A DNA stretch of 18,970 bases from Blautia sp. (GTDB lineage: Bacteria; Bacillota; Clostridia; Lachnospirales; Lachnospiraceae), in contig JAFOJB010000464.1 in NCBI GenBank assembly GCA_017420455.1, positions 1 through 18,970 on the forward strand, read 5' to 3'. Position 1 is the stretch's first letter; each line of letters opens with the position of its first letter. A program made the position numbers and the translations under genes. Below, piece by piece: positions 7,195 through 16,113 of this stretch. The notes under the pieces are model-generated. The model had not been told where the DNA came from. It made no database searches and saw only the letters and a list, made by a program, of their open reading frames with translations.

Positions 7195-9582
7195 TTATTC
7201 TTCCCATTTCCACTGGGCGACTTCCGGGAGGTCTTCGCCGTACATATGGATGAACTGCTTGTGCTCGACAAGCTTGTTGCTCATCTTCTGGTACAGGTAG
7301 GCGCCTCTGTTGCCAAGCCTGGGCAGGAACTTCAGGGCTTCCTGGACCAGGTGGAAGCGGTCTACATCATTCTGGACGCGGACATCGAAGGGTGTGGTAA
7401 TGGTTCCCTCTTCCTTGTAGCCGCGTACATGCATCAGACGGTTGTTGTGACGACGGTAGGTCAGCTCGTGTACCAGGCTTGCATAGCCGTGGAAGTTGAA
7501 GATGACCGGCTTGTCTGTGGTGAAGAGCATGTCGTACTCTGCATCGGAAAGGCCGTGCGGATGCTCGTTCTGAGGCTGGAGCTTGAAGAGGTCGACCACG
7601 TTGATGAAACGGATCTTAACTTCAGGAAGCTCTTTGTTCAGGATAGAGACTGCGGCAAGTGCCTCCAGAGTAGGAGTCTCTCCTGCGCAGGCGAATACGA
7701 TATCCGGTTCCTGGCCGGCGTCGTTGCTCGCCCACTCCCAGATCCCGATACCCTGGGTACAATGCTTGATGGCCTCCTCCATGGTAAGCCACTGGGGTCT
7801 CGGATGCTTGGAAGCAACGATGACATTGACATAGTTGCGGCTGCGGATGCAGTGGTCGAAGCAGGAGAGCAGGCAGTTTGCATCCGGCGGCAGGTACAGG
7901 CGGACGACGTCTGCCTTCTTGTTGGCGATGTGGTCCATGAAACCCGGATCCTGATGGGTGAAGCCGTTGTGGTCCTGCTGCCATACGGTGGAGGCCATGA
8001 TCAGGTTGAGGGAAGCGATCTCTTCTCTCCAGGGAAGCTGATTGCAGACCTTCAGCCATTTCGCGTGCTGGGCAGCCATGGAATCGATGATCCTCGCAAA
8101 GGCTTCATAGGTAGCGAAGAAGCCGTGGCGTCCGGTAAGCAGGTAGCCCTCCAGCCAGCCCTCGCACATATGCTCGGAAAGCATGGAGTCCATGATCCTT
8201 CCATCCTGGGAAAGGAATTCGTCTGTAGGATAGGTTTCCGCGTTCCAGTCACGTCTGGCTGCCTCGAAGGCATGGTTCAGGCGGTTGGACATGGTTTCGT
8301 CCGGCCCGAAGATACGGAAATTCTTGCTCTCTTCATTCAGCTTGAAGATATCACGCACAAACTTGCCCAGTTCGATCATATCCTGTCCGTCTGTTTCGCC
8401 GTGCTGCTTCACATCGTAAGCGTAGTCCCGGAAATCCGGCAGGCGAAGATCGCGAAGGAGAAGGCCTCCGTTTGCGTGAGGATTGGCGCCAAGCCTTCTG
8501 TTCCCTGTGGGAGTCAGAGCTTCCAGCTCCGGAAGAAGACGGCCGTTCTCATCGAAGAGCTCTTCCGCGTGATAGCTCTTCAGCCATTCGAGCAGAAGAT
8601 CCAGGTGCTCCGGTTTTTCCATGGTGATGGGAACCTGGTGGGCACGGAAGCTGTTCTCGATGGGTTTTCCGTCTACAACCTTGGGACCGGTCCAGCCCTT
8701 CGGAGTACGAAGGACGATCATGGGCCAGAAGGGACGGGAGGCGTCGTTGTTCTCGCGGGCGTTCTTCTGGATCGCCAGGATCTTTTCGACGGCGGTATCC
8801 AGGGCTTCTGCCATCTTGCGGTGCATGGGCATCGGGTCCTCCCCTTCTACGAAGATGGGATCCCAGCCGTTGCCCTTGAAGAAGCTTTCGATTTCCTCAT
8901 GGGAGATACGGGCGAAGATGGTCGGGTTGGCGATCTTGTATCCATTCAGGTGAAGGATGGGAAGGACAGCACCGTCCGAAACAGGATTCAGGAACTTGTT
9001 GCACTGCCAGGAGGTGGCAAGGGGACCGGTCTCTGCTTCACCGTCTCCGACCGCGACGGTGGCGATCAGGCCGGGATTGTCGAAGACCGCGCCGAAAGCG
9101 TGGGCGATGGAATAGCCCAGCTCGCCGCCTTCATTGATGGAGCCCGGAGTTTCCGGAGCGCAGTGGCTGGGAACGCCGCCGGGGAAGGAGAACTGTTTGA
9201 AAAGCTTCTGCATTCCTGCTTCGTCCCTGCTGATGTTGGGATAGACTTCGCTGTAGCTGCCCTCCAGATAGGTGTTGGCGATGAAAAAGTTTCCGCCGTG
9301 TCCGGGACCGGACAGGAAGATCATGTCCAGATCATACTTTTTGATGACACGGTTCAGGTGGGTGTAGATGAAGTTCTGTCCGGGTACGGTGCCCCAGTGT
9401 CCGACGATTTTTTTCTTCACCATCTCTCTGGTGAGGGGCTTTTTCAGCAGGGGGTTCTCCAGCAGATAAAGCTGCCCGGCAGAGAGATAGTTTGCGGCCC
9501 GGAAATACTTGTCCATTTTCTGGAGAAGCTCCTCGGTGATCGGGCCTTTTTCTTCGCAGACGGAGTTAAGATTGTTTTCCAT
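7195..9582 (-). CDS. xfp: Xylulose-5-phosphate/fructose-6-phosphate phosphoketolase
   Basis: This 795-residue thiamine-diphosphate enzyme cleaves xylulose-5-phosphate (and often fructose-6-phosphate) with phosphate. The products are acetyl-phosphate plus glyceraldehyde-3-phosphate or erythrose-4-phosphate. Family marks include GHWGT (61-65), SGPGHGG (91-97), the [18 protein letters not shown] block (141-158), and the cofactor motif starting [14 protein letters not shown] at 179. Length is full for the family. AAAGGAG lies seven bases before the ATG. It is a single-gene unit with its own terminator and is divergent from marR, with 202 bases between them. Acetyl-phosphate yields acetate and ATP, so this is a fermentative shunt. 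Dual substrate use is usual for long Xfp enzymes but cannot be proved here. Confidence 0.96.
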   Translation of the reverse strand: MENNLNSVCEEKGPITEELLQKMDKYFRAANYLSAGQLYLLENPLLKKPLTREMVKKKIVGHWGTVPGQNFIYTHLNRVIKKYDLDMIFLSGPGHGGNFFIANTYLEGSYSEVYPNISRDEAGMQKLFKQFSFPGGVPSHCAPETPGSINEGGELGYSIAHAFGAVFDNPGLIATVAVGDGEAETGPLATSWQCNKFLNPVSDGAVLPILHLNGYKIANPTIFARISHEEIESFFKGNGWDPIFVEGEDPMPMHRKMAEALDTAVEKILAIQKNARENNDASRPFWPMIVLRTPKGWTGPKVVDGKPIENSFRAHQVPITMEKPEHLDLLLEWLKSYHAEELFDENGRLLPELEALTPTGNRRLGANPHANGGLLLRDLRLPDFRDYAYDVKQHGETDGQDMIELGKFVRDIFKLNEESKNFRIFGPDETMSNRLNHAFEAARRDWNAETYPTDEFLSQDGRIMDSMLSEHMCEGWLEGYLLTGRHGFFATYEAFARIIDSMAAQHAKWLKVCNQLPWREEIASLNLIMASTVWQQDHNGFTHQDPGFMDHIANKKADVVRLYLPPDANCLLSCFDHCIRSRNYVNVIVASKHPRPQWLTMEEAIKHCTQGIGIWEWASNDAGQEPDIVFACAGETPTLEALAAVSILNKELPEVKIRFINVVDLFKLQPQNEHPHGLSDAEYDMLFTTDKPVIFNFHGYASLVHELTYRRHNNRLMHVRGYKEEGTITTPFDVRVQNDVDRFHLVQEALKFLPRLGNRGAYLYQKMSNKLVEHKQFIHMYGEDLPEVAQWKWEE

Positions 9583-9618
9583 ATGACGCTCCTTTCTTTC
9601 CGCATATTTTACCTGACT

Positions 9619-9647
9619 ATTATACTATGGAATCGCAGGAAATACCA
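9619..9647 (-). promoter_or_regulatory. Candidate xfp promoter
   Basis: On the minus strand a perfect TATAAT lies at 9624-9619, about 36 bases before the xfp start. The hexamer 17 bases upstream is TGGTAT, a poor -35, which could mean dependence on an activator. An ACCAT half-site (9644-9648) overlaps that position. Confidence 0.5.
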
Positions 9648-9661
9648 TAGAGAATTTCTTA

Positions 9662-9690
9662 TTGACAATGGTATAAAACCATCGTAAAAT
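9662..9690 (+). promoter_or_regulatory. Strong sigma-A promoter of marR and the ABC pair
   Basis: TTGACA (9662-9667), a 17-base spacer and TAAAAT (9685-9690) make a near-consensus promoter. The spacer itself contains the palindrome ATGGT-ATAAA-ACCAT (9668-9682), a possible operator. The predicted start falls about 9697, giving a leader of roughly 90 bases that contains a TGCGGCA/TGCCGCA inverted repeat (9715-9721, 9741-9747). Confidence 0.75.
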
Positions 9691-9706
9691 ATGTAGCGTG
9701 CTACAT
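9691..9706. promoter_or_regulatory. Candidate MarR operator over the transcription start
   Basis: ATGTAGC and GCTACAT are exact inverted arms around a two-base centre (GT). The site begins right after the -10 box and covers the predicted +1. Size and symmetry fit a MarR dimer site, and autorepression by the adjacent marR product is the simplest reading. Confidence 0.5.
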
Positions 9707-9784
9707 TTGCAGCATGCGGCACAATATAAACAGATATTTTTGCCGCAGTATACGCAGTTTTAAAAGTTTCGAAGTGAGGTGTTT

Positions 9785-10225
9785 ATGACCGGAGATGCAG
9801 GTTTTCTGATCAAATACATCAGTGACCAGATGAAGGCCATGGTTGACCAGTCCATGAAGAAATGGGATCTGACCCTGTCGCAGATGCGGGTGCTGCAGGT
9901 GCTGAATTCTTCTGGCGGGGAAGCCTCCCAGAGAGAGATCGAGAAGCACCTGAACGTCTCTCATCCTACCGTGGTGGGGCTGGTCGGCAGACTGGAGAAA
10001 GGCGGTTTCGTCACCTGCCGGATGGATACCCAGGACCGCAGGAACAAGATTGTTACCATGACGGAGAAAAGCAGGCAGCACAAGGCGGAAATGGAAGAAG
10101 GGCACAGACGGATGGAGGAAAAGCTGAATCAGGGACTCAGTAAGGAAGAGCAGGAAGACCTGCAGCGGATGCTCCGGATCATGGCGGAGAATATCCGGGA
10201 GTATCATCAGAGCGTAAACCGCTGA
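9785..10225 (+). CDS. MarR-family transcriptional regulator
   Basis: This 146-residue protein is a MarR winged-helix regulator. The helix-turn-helix spans about residues 49-72 (SQREIEKHLNVSHPTVVGLV), followed by the wing with the family mark DTQDRRNK (81-88). Flanking helices at both ends would form the dimer interface; the C-terminal one is charged and probably coiled. I choose the ATG at 9785 because a GTG two codons earlier (9779) overlaps the GTGAGG ribosome site. It is the first gene before two ABC exporter genes on the same strand, the common arrangement for a repressor of a drug exporter released by a ligand. The promoter carries two palindromes it could bind. The ligand is unknown. 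Confidence 0.92.
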   Translation: MTGDAGFLIKYISDQMKAMVDQSMKKWDLTLSQMRVLQVLNSSGGEASQREIEKHLNVSHPTVVGLVGRLEKGGFVTCRMDTQDRRNKIVTMTEKSRQHKAEMEEGHRRMEEKLNQGLSKEEQEDLQRMLRIMAENIREYHQSVNR

Positions 10226-10256
10226 CTTATGTTTTTCTGCCTTCTTCGAGGACGGA

Positions 10257-10289
10257 CGGCAAAACGGACAAGGAATGTCTGTTCTGCCG
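10257..10289 (+). other. Hairpin between marR and the ABC genes
   Basis: Arms CGGCAAAACGGACA and TGTCTGTTCTGCCG pair over 14 positions with one mismatch and one wobble around a five-base loop. No T-run follows, so it is more likely an RNA processing or stabilising structure than a terminator. It lies in the 123-base gap between the two genes. Confidence 0.45.
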
Positions 10290-10348
10290 GGACAGCATAA
10301 AAAACACAGCAGGCACTACAGCCTGGAACAGAAAGGAGATAACGGAAA

Positions 10349-12082
10349 ATGATAAAAACGCTTCTCAAAAGTGTGCGGGAATACAGGAGAGCGTCGATCC
10401 TGACGCCGGCCTACGTGGCGCTGGAGGTCGTGATGGAATGCATTATCCCGCTGGTCATGGCACGGATGATCGATGAGATGACCGGAGAATCCCTGACTCC
10501 GGTATTCAAATATGGGACGATCCTCATCCTGATGGCCTTTATGTCCCTGTTCTGCGGGACGATGTCAGGAAGGCAGGCTGCGACGGCATCCTGCGGCTTC
10601 GCGAAAAACCTGAGGCAGGATCTTTTCTTCCATATTCAGGATTTCGGTTTTGCGGACATCGACAGGTTTTCCACCTCCTCTCTGGTCACCAGAATGACGA
10701 CGGATGTGGCAAATGTGCAGAATGCCTTCCAGATGCTGATCCGAATCGCGGTGAGGACACCTCTGATGATCGCTTTCTCGGTGGTGATGAGCCTTCGGGT
10801 GAATGTACGGATGTCCCTGATCTTCCTGGCGATCCTGCCGGTGCTTGCTGCCGCCCTGTTTGGGATCATGTTCACGGTATTTCCGATCTTCCGGCGGATC
10901 TTCCGTAAATACGACGCGCTGAATAATTCCGTGCAGGAAAATGTTGCCGGGATCCGGGTGGTCAAGTCCTTTGTACGTGAGGATTACGAGAAGAAGAAAT
11001 TCGGGATTGCCTCGGAGGATGTCCGCAGGGAATTCAACCATGCGGAGAATATCATCGCCCTGAACTTCCCGATCATGATGTTCTGCATCAACCTGGCCAT
11101 GCTGCTGGTAAGCTATTTCGGCGCAAGGATGATCATCTCCTCCCATGCGACCAGCCTGACGACCGGTGAAATGTCCTCTCTGATCACCTACGGCATCCAG
11201 ATCCTGAGCTCCATGATGATGATGTCCATGGTCGTGGTCATGACCTCCATGGCTTCCGAATCCGCAGAGCGTATCGTAGAGGTGCTGAATCACGAAAGCA
11301 CCCTGACTTCTCCGGAAAACGGCAGGACGCATGTGGAGGATGGGAGTATCCGGTTCGAGAACGTTTCCTTCCGTTATTCGGAGAAAAACACAAAATACGC
11401 GCTGACCGATATCAATCTTTCCATTCCTTCCGGGCAGACCGTGGGGATCATCGGCGGTACGGGATCCTCCAAATCCACCCTCATCCAGCTGATCTCCAGG
11501 CTCTATGATGTCACGGAAGGGGCTGTGCTGGTAGGCGGCGCGGACGTGCGCTCCTACGACCTGGACGCTCTCCGGAACGAGGTGTCGGTGGTGCTGCAGA
11601 AGAATGTCCTGTTTTCCGGTACCATCAAGGAGAATCTCCGCTGGGGCAAGGAGGACGCGACGGATGAAGAGATCCTTCATGCCTGCAGACTGGCCCATGC
11701 AGATGAGTTTGTAGAGCAGTTTCCGGATAAATACGATACCATGATCTCCCAGGGAGGAACGAATGTGTCCGGCGGGCAGAAGCAGCGGCTCTGTATCGCG
11801 AGAGCCCTTCTGAAAAAGCCGAAGATCCTTATTCTGGACGATTCCACCTCGGCGGTGGATACGAAAACGGACGCCCTGATCCGCAGGGCTTTCCGGGAAG
11901 AGATTCCGGATATCACCAAGATCATTATTGCGCAGAGAGTTTCTTCTGTGCAGGACGCGGATCAGATCCTGGTCATGGACGGCGGAAGGATCGTGGAGAG
12001 AGGAACCCACGAGGAGCTTCTTTCTCTCGGCGGGATTTATCGGGAAGTATATGATTCCCAGACAAAGGGAAAGGAGGCTTAA
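10349..12082 (+). CDS. ABC exporter half-transporter, degenerate-site subunit of second heterodimer
   Basis: This 577-residue protein has an exporter-type transmembrane domain in about the first 310 residues and an ATPase domain. The Walker A is GGTGSSKST (369-377), with Ser in place of the usual Gly before Lys. The signature is VSGGQ (473-477). Walker B reads ILILDD, putting Asp498 in the catalytic Glu position, and the switch His is Gln529 (IAQR). This is the TM287/LmrC-type degenerate subunit; the Walker A change adds to its likely poor ATP turnover. GGAG lies ahead of the ATG. It follows marR by 123 bases and precedes its partner by three bases, so all three are probably one operon. Drug or toxic-compound export is inferred from the MarR link; the substrate is unknown. 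Confidence 0.93.
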   Translation: MIKTLLKSVREYRRASILTPAYVALEVVMECIIPLVMARMIDEMTGESLTPVFKYGTILILMAFMSLFCGTMSGRQAATASCGFAKNLRQDLFFHIQDFGFADIDRFSTSSLVTRMTTDVANVQNAFQMLIRIAVRTPLMIAFSVVMSLRVNVRMSLIFLAILPVLAAALFGIMFTVFPIFRRIFRKYDALNNSVQENVAGIRVVKSFVREDYEKKKFGIASEDVRREFNHAENIIALNFPIMMFCINLAMLLVSYFGARMIISSHATSLTTGEMSSLITYGIQILSSMMMMSMVVVMTSMASESAERIVEVLNHESTLTSPENGRTHVEDGSIRFENVSFRYSEKNTKYALTDINLSIPSGQTVGIIGGTGSSKSTLIQLISRLYDVTEGAVLVGGADVRSYDLDALRNEVSVVLQKNVLFSGTIKENLRWGKEDATDEEILHACRLAHADEFVEQFPDKYDTMISQGGTNVSGGQKQRLCIARALLKKPKILILDDSTSAVDTKTDALIRRAFREEIPDITKIIIAQRVSSVQDADQILVMDGGRIVERGTHEELLSLGGIYREVYDSQTKGKEA

Positions 12083-12085
12083 TCG

Positions 12086-14044
12086 ATGGCGGAGCAGAAA
12101 AAACCAATGGAAAATAATGAGAAAAAACCAGAGGGCTTCCGGGGAAAAATGCCTCCGGTGAAGAAGGGAACCTTCGGCCGTCTTCTGAAGTACGTCGGCG
12201 CCCATTATAAACTGGAAATGATCGTGGTGCTGATATGTATCGTGATCGTGGCAGTTTCCTCTGTCATTTCCACCATGTTCATGCAGCGGCTTATCGACGA
12301 CTGCATCCTTCCCGGGATCGATGCGGGAATAGAGGCTGTAGCAGGGATCATGGGGCGGATCATTGCCAGTATGGCCGTCATCTATCTCCTTGGCGTCGTT
12401 GCAGGTTTTCTGCGGGCCAGGATCATGGCGAAGGTTACCCAGGGGACCCTCCACAATCTCAGAGAAGATATGTTCAATACCATGGAAACCCTTCCGGTCC
12501 GGTATTTCGATACCCACACCCACGGGGAGATCATGAGTACCTATACCAACGATACGGATACCATACGGCAGGTGATCGGCCAGTCTCTTCCCACCCTGAT
12601 CCAGTCTGTCCTTTCCATCGTATCCATCTTCCTGATGATGGTCAACTACAGCATCTGGCTGACTATCGCAGTCATTCTGATCCTGATCCTCATGACAAAG
12701 GTTTCGAAGAAATTTGCCGGGACCAGCGCGAAATATATGATGGCGCAGCAGAAATCCCTGGCAAAGGAGGAGGGCTTTATCGAGGAGATGATGGAAGGCC
12801 AGAAGGTCGTGAAGGTCTTCTGTCATGAGGAGGAGAACAAAAAGGAATTCGCAAGGCTGAACCAGCAGCTCTTCTCCGATGGCGAGACCGCGAACAAGGC
12901 CGGAAATGTGCTGATGCCGATCCTGGCGAATATCGGAAACCTGATGTATGTGCTGCTTGCCTTTATCGGCGGCATCATGGTCATCCTGAAAACGCCGAAC
13001 CTGCAGCTTACCGGGTTTTCTGTCGTGACTATCGGTATTATCGTATCCTTCCTGGGAATGTCCAGACAGCTTTCCCAGACGGTGGGACAGATTTCCATGC
13101 AGGTGACGATGATCGCCATGGGTCTTGCCGGAGCCGCCCGGGTGTTTGAGCTGATGGACCAGGAACCGGAACAGGACGAAGGATATGTCACTCTGGTGAA
13201 TGCGAAATATGACGAGAACGGCCAGCTTCAGGAGACGGAGGAGAAAACCGGCATGTGGGCCTGGAGACATTTCCACAAGCAGTCCGATCAGTCGGTCACC
13301 TACAGGAAACTGGAGGGAGACGTGGAGATGGTCGAGGTGGATTTCGGATATACACCGGACAAGATGGTTCTTCATGATATCACCCTGTATGCGAAACCGG
13401 GGCAGAAGATCGCCTTTGTCGGCGCTACTGGCGCGGGGAAGACGACCATCACCAACCTGATCAACCGTTTCTACGATATCCCGGACGGAAAGATCCGTTA
13501 CGACGGGATCAATATCAATAAGATCTGTAAGCCGGATCTCCGGCATTCTCTGGGAGTGGTCCTGCAGGATGTCAATCTCTTTTCCGGCACGGTCATGGAC
13601 AATATCCGATATGGACGGCTTGACGCCACGGATGAGGAGTGTATCGCGGCGGCGAAGCTGGCCAACGCGCACGATTTCATCACCAGGCTTCCGGAAGGCT
13701 ACCAGACCATGCTCACCGGAAACGGTTCCCAGCTTTCCCAGGGCCAGCGACAGCTCCTCTCCATCGCCAGGGCCGCGGTAGCCGATCCGCCGGTCATGAT
13801 CCTGGATGAAGCGACCTCCTCCATCGATACCAGGACCGAAGCCCTGGTGCAGAAGGGAATGGACAACCTGATGAAGGGAAGAACGGTATTCGTCATCGCC
13901 CACCGCCTCTCCACCGTACGGAACAGCGACGCCATCATGGTGCTGGATCACGGACGTATCATAGAGCGGGGAACCCACGACGACCTGATCGCCCAGAAAG
14001 GAACCTACTACCAGCTGTATACAGGAGCCTTTGAACTCGAATAA
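12086..14044 (+). CDS. ABC exporter half-transporter, catalytically complete subunit of second heterodimer
   Basis: This 652-residue half-transporter carries a Lys/Glu/Pro-rich N-terminal tail of about 30 residues, a six-helix-type transmembrane domain and an ATPase domain. Walker A is GATGAGKTT (446-454), the signature LSQGQ (550-554), Walker B MILDE with Glu575, and the switch His606. This is the TM288/LmrD-type active subunit. An extra segment at about 358-410, containing TGMWAWRHFH, sits between the membrane and ATPase domains; I recall a similar insert in other clostridial homologues, so it is a subfamily trait. AAGGAGG lies inside the end of the upstream gene, three bases separating stop and start, so the two subunits are made together. 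No terminator is evident after the stop. Confidence 0.93.
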   Translation: MAEQKKPMENNEKKPEGFRGKMPPVKKGTFGRLLKYVGAHYKLEMIVVLICIVIVAVSSVISTMFMQRLIDDCILPGIDAGIEAVAGIMGRIIASMAVIYLLGVVAGFLRARIMAKVTQGTLHNLREDMFNTMETLPVRYFDTHTHGEIMSTYTNDTDTIRQVIGQSLPTLIQSVLSIVSIFLMMVNYSIWLTIAVILILILMTKVSKKFAGTSAKYMMAQQKSLAKEEGFIEEMMEGQKVVKVFCHEEENKKEFARLNQQLFSDGETANKAGNVLMPILANIGNLMYVLLAFIGGIMVILKTPNLQLTGFSVVTIGIIVSFLGMSRQLSQTVGQISMQVTMIAMGLAGAARVFELMDQEPEQDEGYVTLVNAKYDENGQLQETEEKTGMWAWRHFHKQSDQSVTYRKLEGDVEMVEVDFGYTPDKMVLHDITLYAKPGQKIAFVGATGAGKTTITNLINRFYDIPDGKIRYDGININKICKPDLRHSLGVVLQDVNLFSGTVMDNIRYGRLDATDEECIAAAKLANAHDFITRLPEGYQTMLTGNGSQLSQGQRQLLSIARAAVADPPVMILDEATSSIDTRTEALVQKGMDNLMKGRTVFVIAHRLSTVRNSDAIMVLDHGRIIERGTHDDLIAQKGTYYQLYTGAFELE

Positions 14045-14066
14045 AAATCAGCCCCCTTTTCTCACA

Positions 14067-14090
14067 GCCGGTGAAACCGTGAACGGCAAT
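14067..14090 (+). repeat. Short fragment of the GTTAC-type dispersed repeat
   Basis: These 24 bases match 21 of 24 positions of the right end of the 202-bp element (ending 18936): GCCGGTGARACCGTGAACKGCAAY. Only the terminus is present; no other end or target duplication was found. It lies just after the ABC operon and directly before the asr promoter candidate. Confidence 0.55.
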
Positions 14091-14091
14091 G

Positions 14092-14120
14092 TTGAAATTA
14101 CGTCGTTACTATTGTAAGAT
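14092..14120 (+). promoter_or_regulatory. Candidate promoter of asrABC
   Basis: TTGAAA (14092-14097) and TAAGAT (14115-14120) are 17 bases apart, about 75 bases before asrA. The spacer holds TTAC-TATT-GTAA (14106-14117), a small palindrome that might be an operator. The -10 box is imperfect. Confidence 0.45.
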
Positions 14121-14195
14121 ATAAGAGGGAGGGTTTCAGTTGGGAAGATGGAAGAATTACAGTGGCTTTGCTTATAAAAAAAGGAGGTGCTGCAA

Positions 14196-15218
14196 GTGGG
14201 CTATCTATTGAAAAAAGAAGGGTTTGACCGGGTCCTGGCTGAGCTTGGAAAGAGGTACAGGCTTTATGCCCCTGTCCGGAAAATCGGTGAAGGGAGATTT
14301 ACCGACACAGATGTGGTCCGCTATGATTTCGTCAGGTCTGTCGATGAGATGGAACTGGACCGGAAATCGGACTATGCATTTAAAGAGATCCTGACACCGC
14401 TCTCCGAGACGCTCTTTTTCTTCACGGAGGACGAGGTCAAGACAGCGGACCGCGATGCCAGAGAGATTCTGATATTCCTGAAGAGCTGCGACATGCATGC
14501 CGTGAAGCGTCTGGATCAGATTTATCTTGACAACAGATTTGCGGATCCCTTCTACAAAGAAATCCGCGGCCGTGTCCGTTTTGTGCTTCTCGGATGTCAG
14601 AAATCCGGTGCAGACTGTTTCTGCGTGGATATGGGTACAAACCGTACAACGGATGGATATGTCTTTTCTCTGGACAGGACAGAGGAGGGCTTTTGCTGCA
14701 GCGTACGGGAAGAATCCCTCGAACCTCTTTTTGCGGAGAACAGCCAGGAGACACGGGACGTCGAGCCCGGATATGTGACCGAAAACCAGACCCATGTCAC
14801 AATTCCGGAGGAGATTCCGAACAGTATATACGGAAACCCGGTGTGGGATGAATACAGCGCGCGGTGCATCGGCTGCGGGCGGTGCAATTTCGCATGTCCT
14901 ACCTGCACCTGCTTTACCATGCAGGATGTCTTCTATACGGACAACGGAAAAGCCGGTGAACGCCGCAGAGTCGGTGCCTCCTGTATGGTCGACGGCTACA
15001 CCAATGTCGCCGGGGGCGGCCAGTACAGGCGTTCCAAAGGAGAACGGATGCGCTTTAAGGTGCTTCACAAGATCTGCGATTTCAAAAAACGTTTCGGCTA
15101 TCAGATGTGCGTGGGCTGCGGACGCTGCGATGCGATCTGCCCCGAGTATATTTCCTTCTCTGCCTGTATCAATAAAGTGAATGCGGCAGTACAGGAAGAA
15201 AACGGCAGGGAGGTGTAA
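14196..15218 (+). CDS. asrA: Anaerobic sulfite reductase subunit A
   Basis: AsrA is an iron-sulfur electron-transfer subunit of the NADH-dependent sulfite reductase, which reduces sulfite to sulfide by six electrons in the cytoplasm. This 340-residue protein has two C-terminal ferredoxin-type clusters: CIGCGRCNFACP (Cys224, 227, 230, 234) and CVGCGRCDAICP (Cys305, 308, 311, 315). Further cysteines lie at about 134-143 in CQKSGADCFC. I start it at the GTG at 14196, eight bases after AAGGAGG. A GTG at 14187 overlaps that ribosome site and is less likely. AsrB starts two bases after the stop, and asrC follows, giving the standard three-gene operon order. Identity rests on the whole operon as well as on the motifs. 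Confidence 0.93.
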   Translation: MGYLLKKEGFDRVLAELGKRYRLYAPVRKIGEGRFTDTDVVRYDFVRSVDEMELDRKSDYAFKEILTPLSETLFFFTEDEVKTADRDAREILIFLKSCDMHAVKRLDQIYLDNRFADPFYKEIRGRVRFVLLGCQKSGADCFCVDMGTNRTTDGYVFSLDRTEEGFCCSVREESLEPLFAENSQETRDVEPGYVTENQTHVTIPEEIPNSIYGNPVWDEYSARCIGCGRCNFACPTCTCFTMQDVFYTDNGKAGERRRVGASCMVDGYTNVAGGGQYRRSKGERMRFKVLHKICDFKKRFGYQMCVGCGRCDAICPEYISFSACINKVNAAVQEENGREV

Positions 15219-15220
15219 TA

Positions 15221-16039
15221 ATGGGAGCAGTGAATGTGTCCATGAATATGCAGGATAACCCTTATGTACCGTTTCCGTCCAGAATCCTGGAGGTGATCCG
15301 GCACACGCAGAAGGAGTATACCTTCCGTATGGAGTTTGCCGGCGAAGTGAAGCCTGGCCAGTTTTTTGAAGTTTCCATGCCGAAATATGGTGAAGCGCCG
15401 ATCTCTGTCAGCGGGATCGGCCCTGGCTTTGTCGACCTTACCATCCGCAGGGTCGGACGTGTTACAAATGAAGTATTTGAAAGATATGAAGGGCAGAGCC
15501 TCCTGATGCGGGGACCTTATGGCAACGGATTTGATGTTTCCCTTTATGAGAACGGAGAAGTTCTTGTTGTTGCCGGCGGCACCGGTGTTTCTCCCGTGCG
15601 CGGCGTGATTGAGGCACTTTCGCTGACGCAGGACGCGAAGGACAAGCATGTCATCGTCGGATTCAGGAGTCCCGACGATATCCTGTTCAGAAGCGATCTC
15701 AGGAACTGGGCGGACAGACTGGATCTGATCCTGACTGTAGACGGCGCGCCGGAAGGCTACGAAGGCAATATCGGACTTGTGACGAAGTTCATTCCGGAGG
15801 TAACGATCCGGGATGCAAAAAAGGCACAGGCCGTGGTGGTCGGTCCGCCGCCCATGATGCGTTTTTCCGTCATGGGACTTCTGCAGAAGGGCTTTCAGGA
15901 AGAGAATATCTGGGTCTCACAGGAACGCAAGATGTGCTGCGGACTCGGAAAATGCGGGCACTGCCGTATCGGGGATAAATATGTCTGCCTCGACGGCCCC
16001 GTTTTCAATTATACTGTCAGCAAGGACATGCTCGATTAA
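15221..16039 (+). CDS. asrB: Anaerobic sulfite reductase subunit B
   Basis: AsrB is the flavoprotein that takes electrons from NADH and passes them to the iron-sulfur and siroheme subunits. The 272-residue sequence has a ferredoxin-reductase fold: a flavin-binding barrel to about residue 105 (with RRVGRVT and MRGPYGNGF) and a nucleotide-binding domain with VVAGGTGVSPVRG (116-128). A C-terminal cysteine set binds a 2Fe-2S cluster: MCCGLGKCGHCRIGDKYVC (Cys240, 245, 248, 256). This resembles dihydroorotate dehydrogenase PyrK-type subunits, but the position between asrA and asrC settles the call. GGGAGGTG lies in the end of asrA, six bases before the ATG, so translation is coupled. Confidence 0.93.
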   Translation: MGAVNVSMNMQDNPYVPFPSRILEVIRHTQKEYTFRMEFAGEVKPGQFFEVSMPKYGEAPISVSGIGPGFVDLTIRRVGRVTNEVFERYEGQSLLMRGPYGNGFDVSLYENGEVLVVAGGTGVSPVRGVIEALSLTQDAKDKHVIVGFRSPDDILFRSDLRNWADRLDLILTVDGAPEGYEGNIGLVTKFIPEVTIRDAKKAQAVVVGPPPMMRFSVMGLLQKGFQEENIWVSQERKMCCGLGKCGHCRIGDKYVCLDGPVFNYTVSKDMLD

Positions 16040-16113
16040 AGCGCCTCCTGCGGCAGAAATGACGGATGTCAGACAGATATGCTGCAGAAAGCCTCGATCT
16101 GGAGGAAAAACAT

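Noticed and set aside
7246..9687. An 813-residue open frame antisense to xfp
   Set aside because: Shadow of a high-GC gene; no family motif is seen, and it crosses the xfp promoter.
10565..13978. A 1137-residue open frame antisense to the second ABC pair
   Set aside because: His/Asp/Gly-rich composition is typical of the reverse strand of ABC genes, and it spans the boundary of two well-supported genes.
14187..14195. Upstream GTG start for asrA
   Set aside because: It overlaps the AAGGAGG ribosome site; the GTG at 14196 has ideal spacing.
16066..16113. Extended N-terminus of asrC
   Set aside because: No ribosome site precedes it, whereas GGAGG sits correctly before the ATG at 16114 and the shorter start resembles known AsrC.
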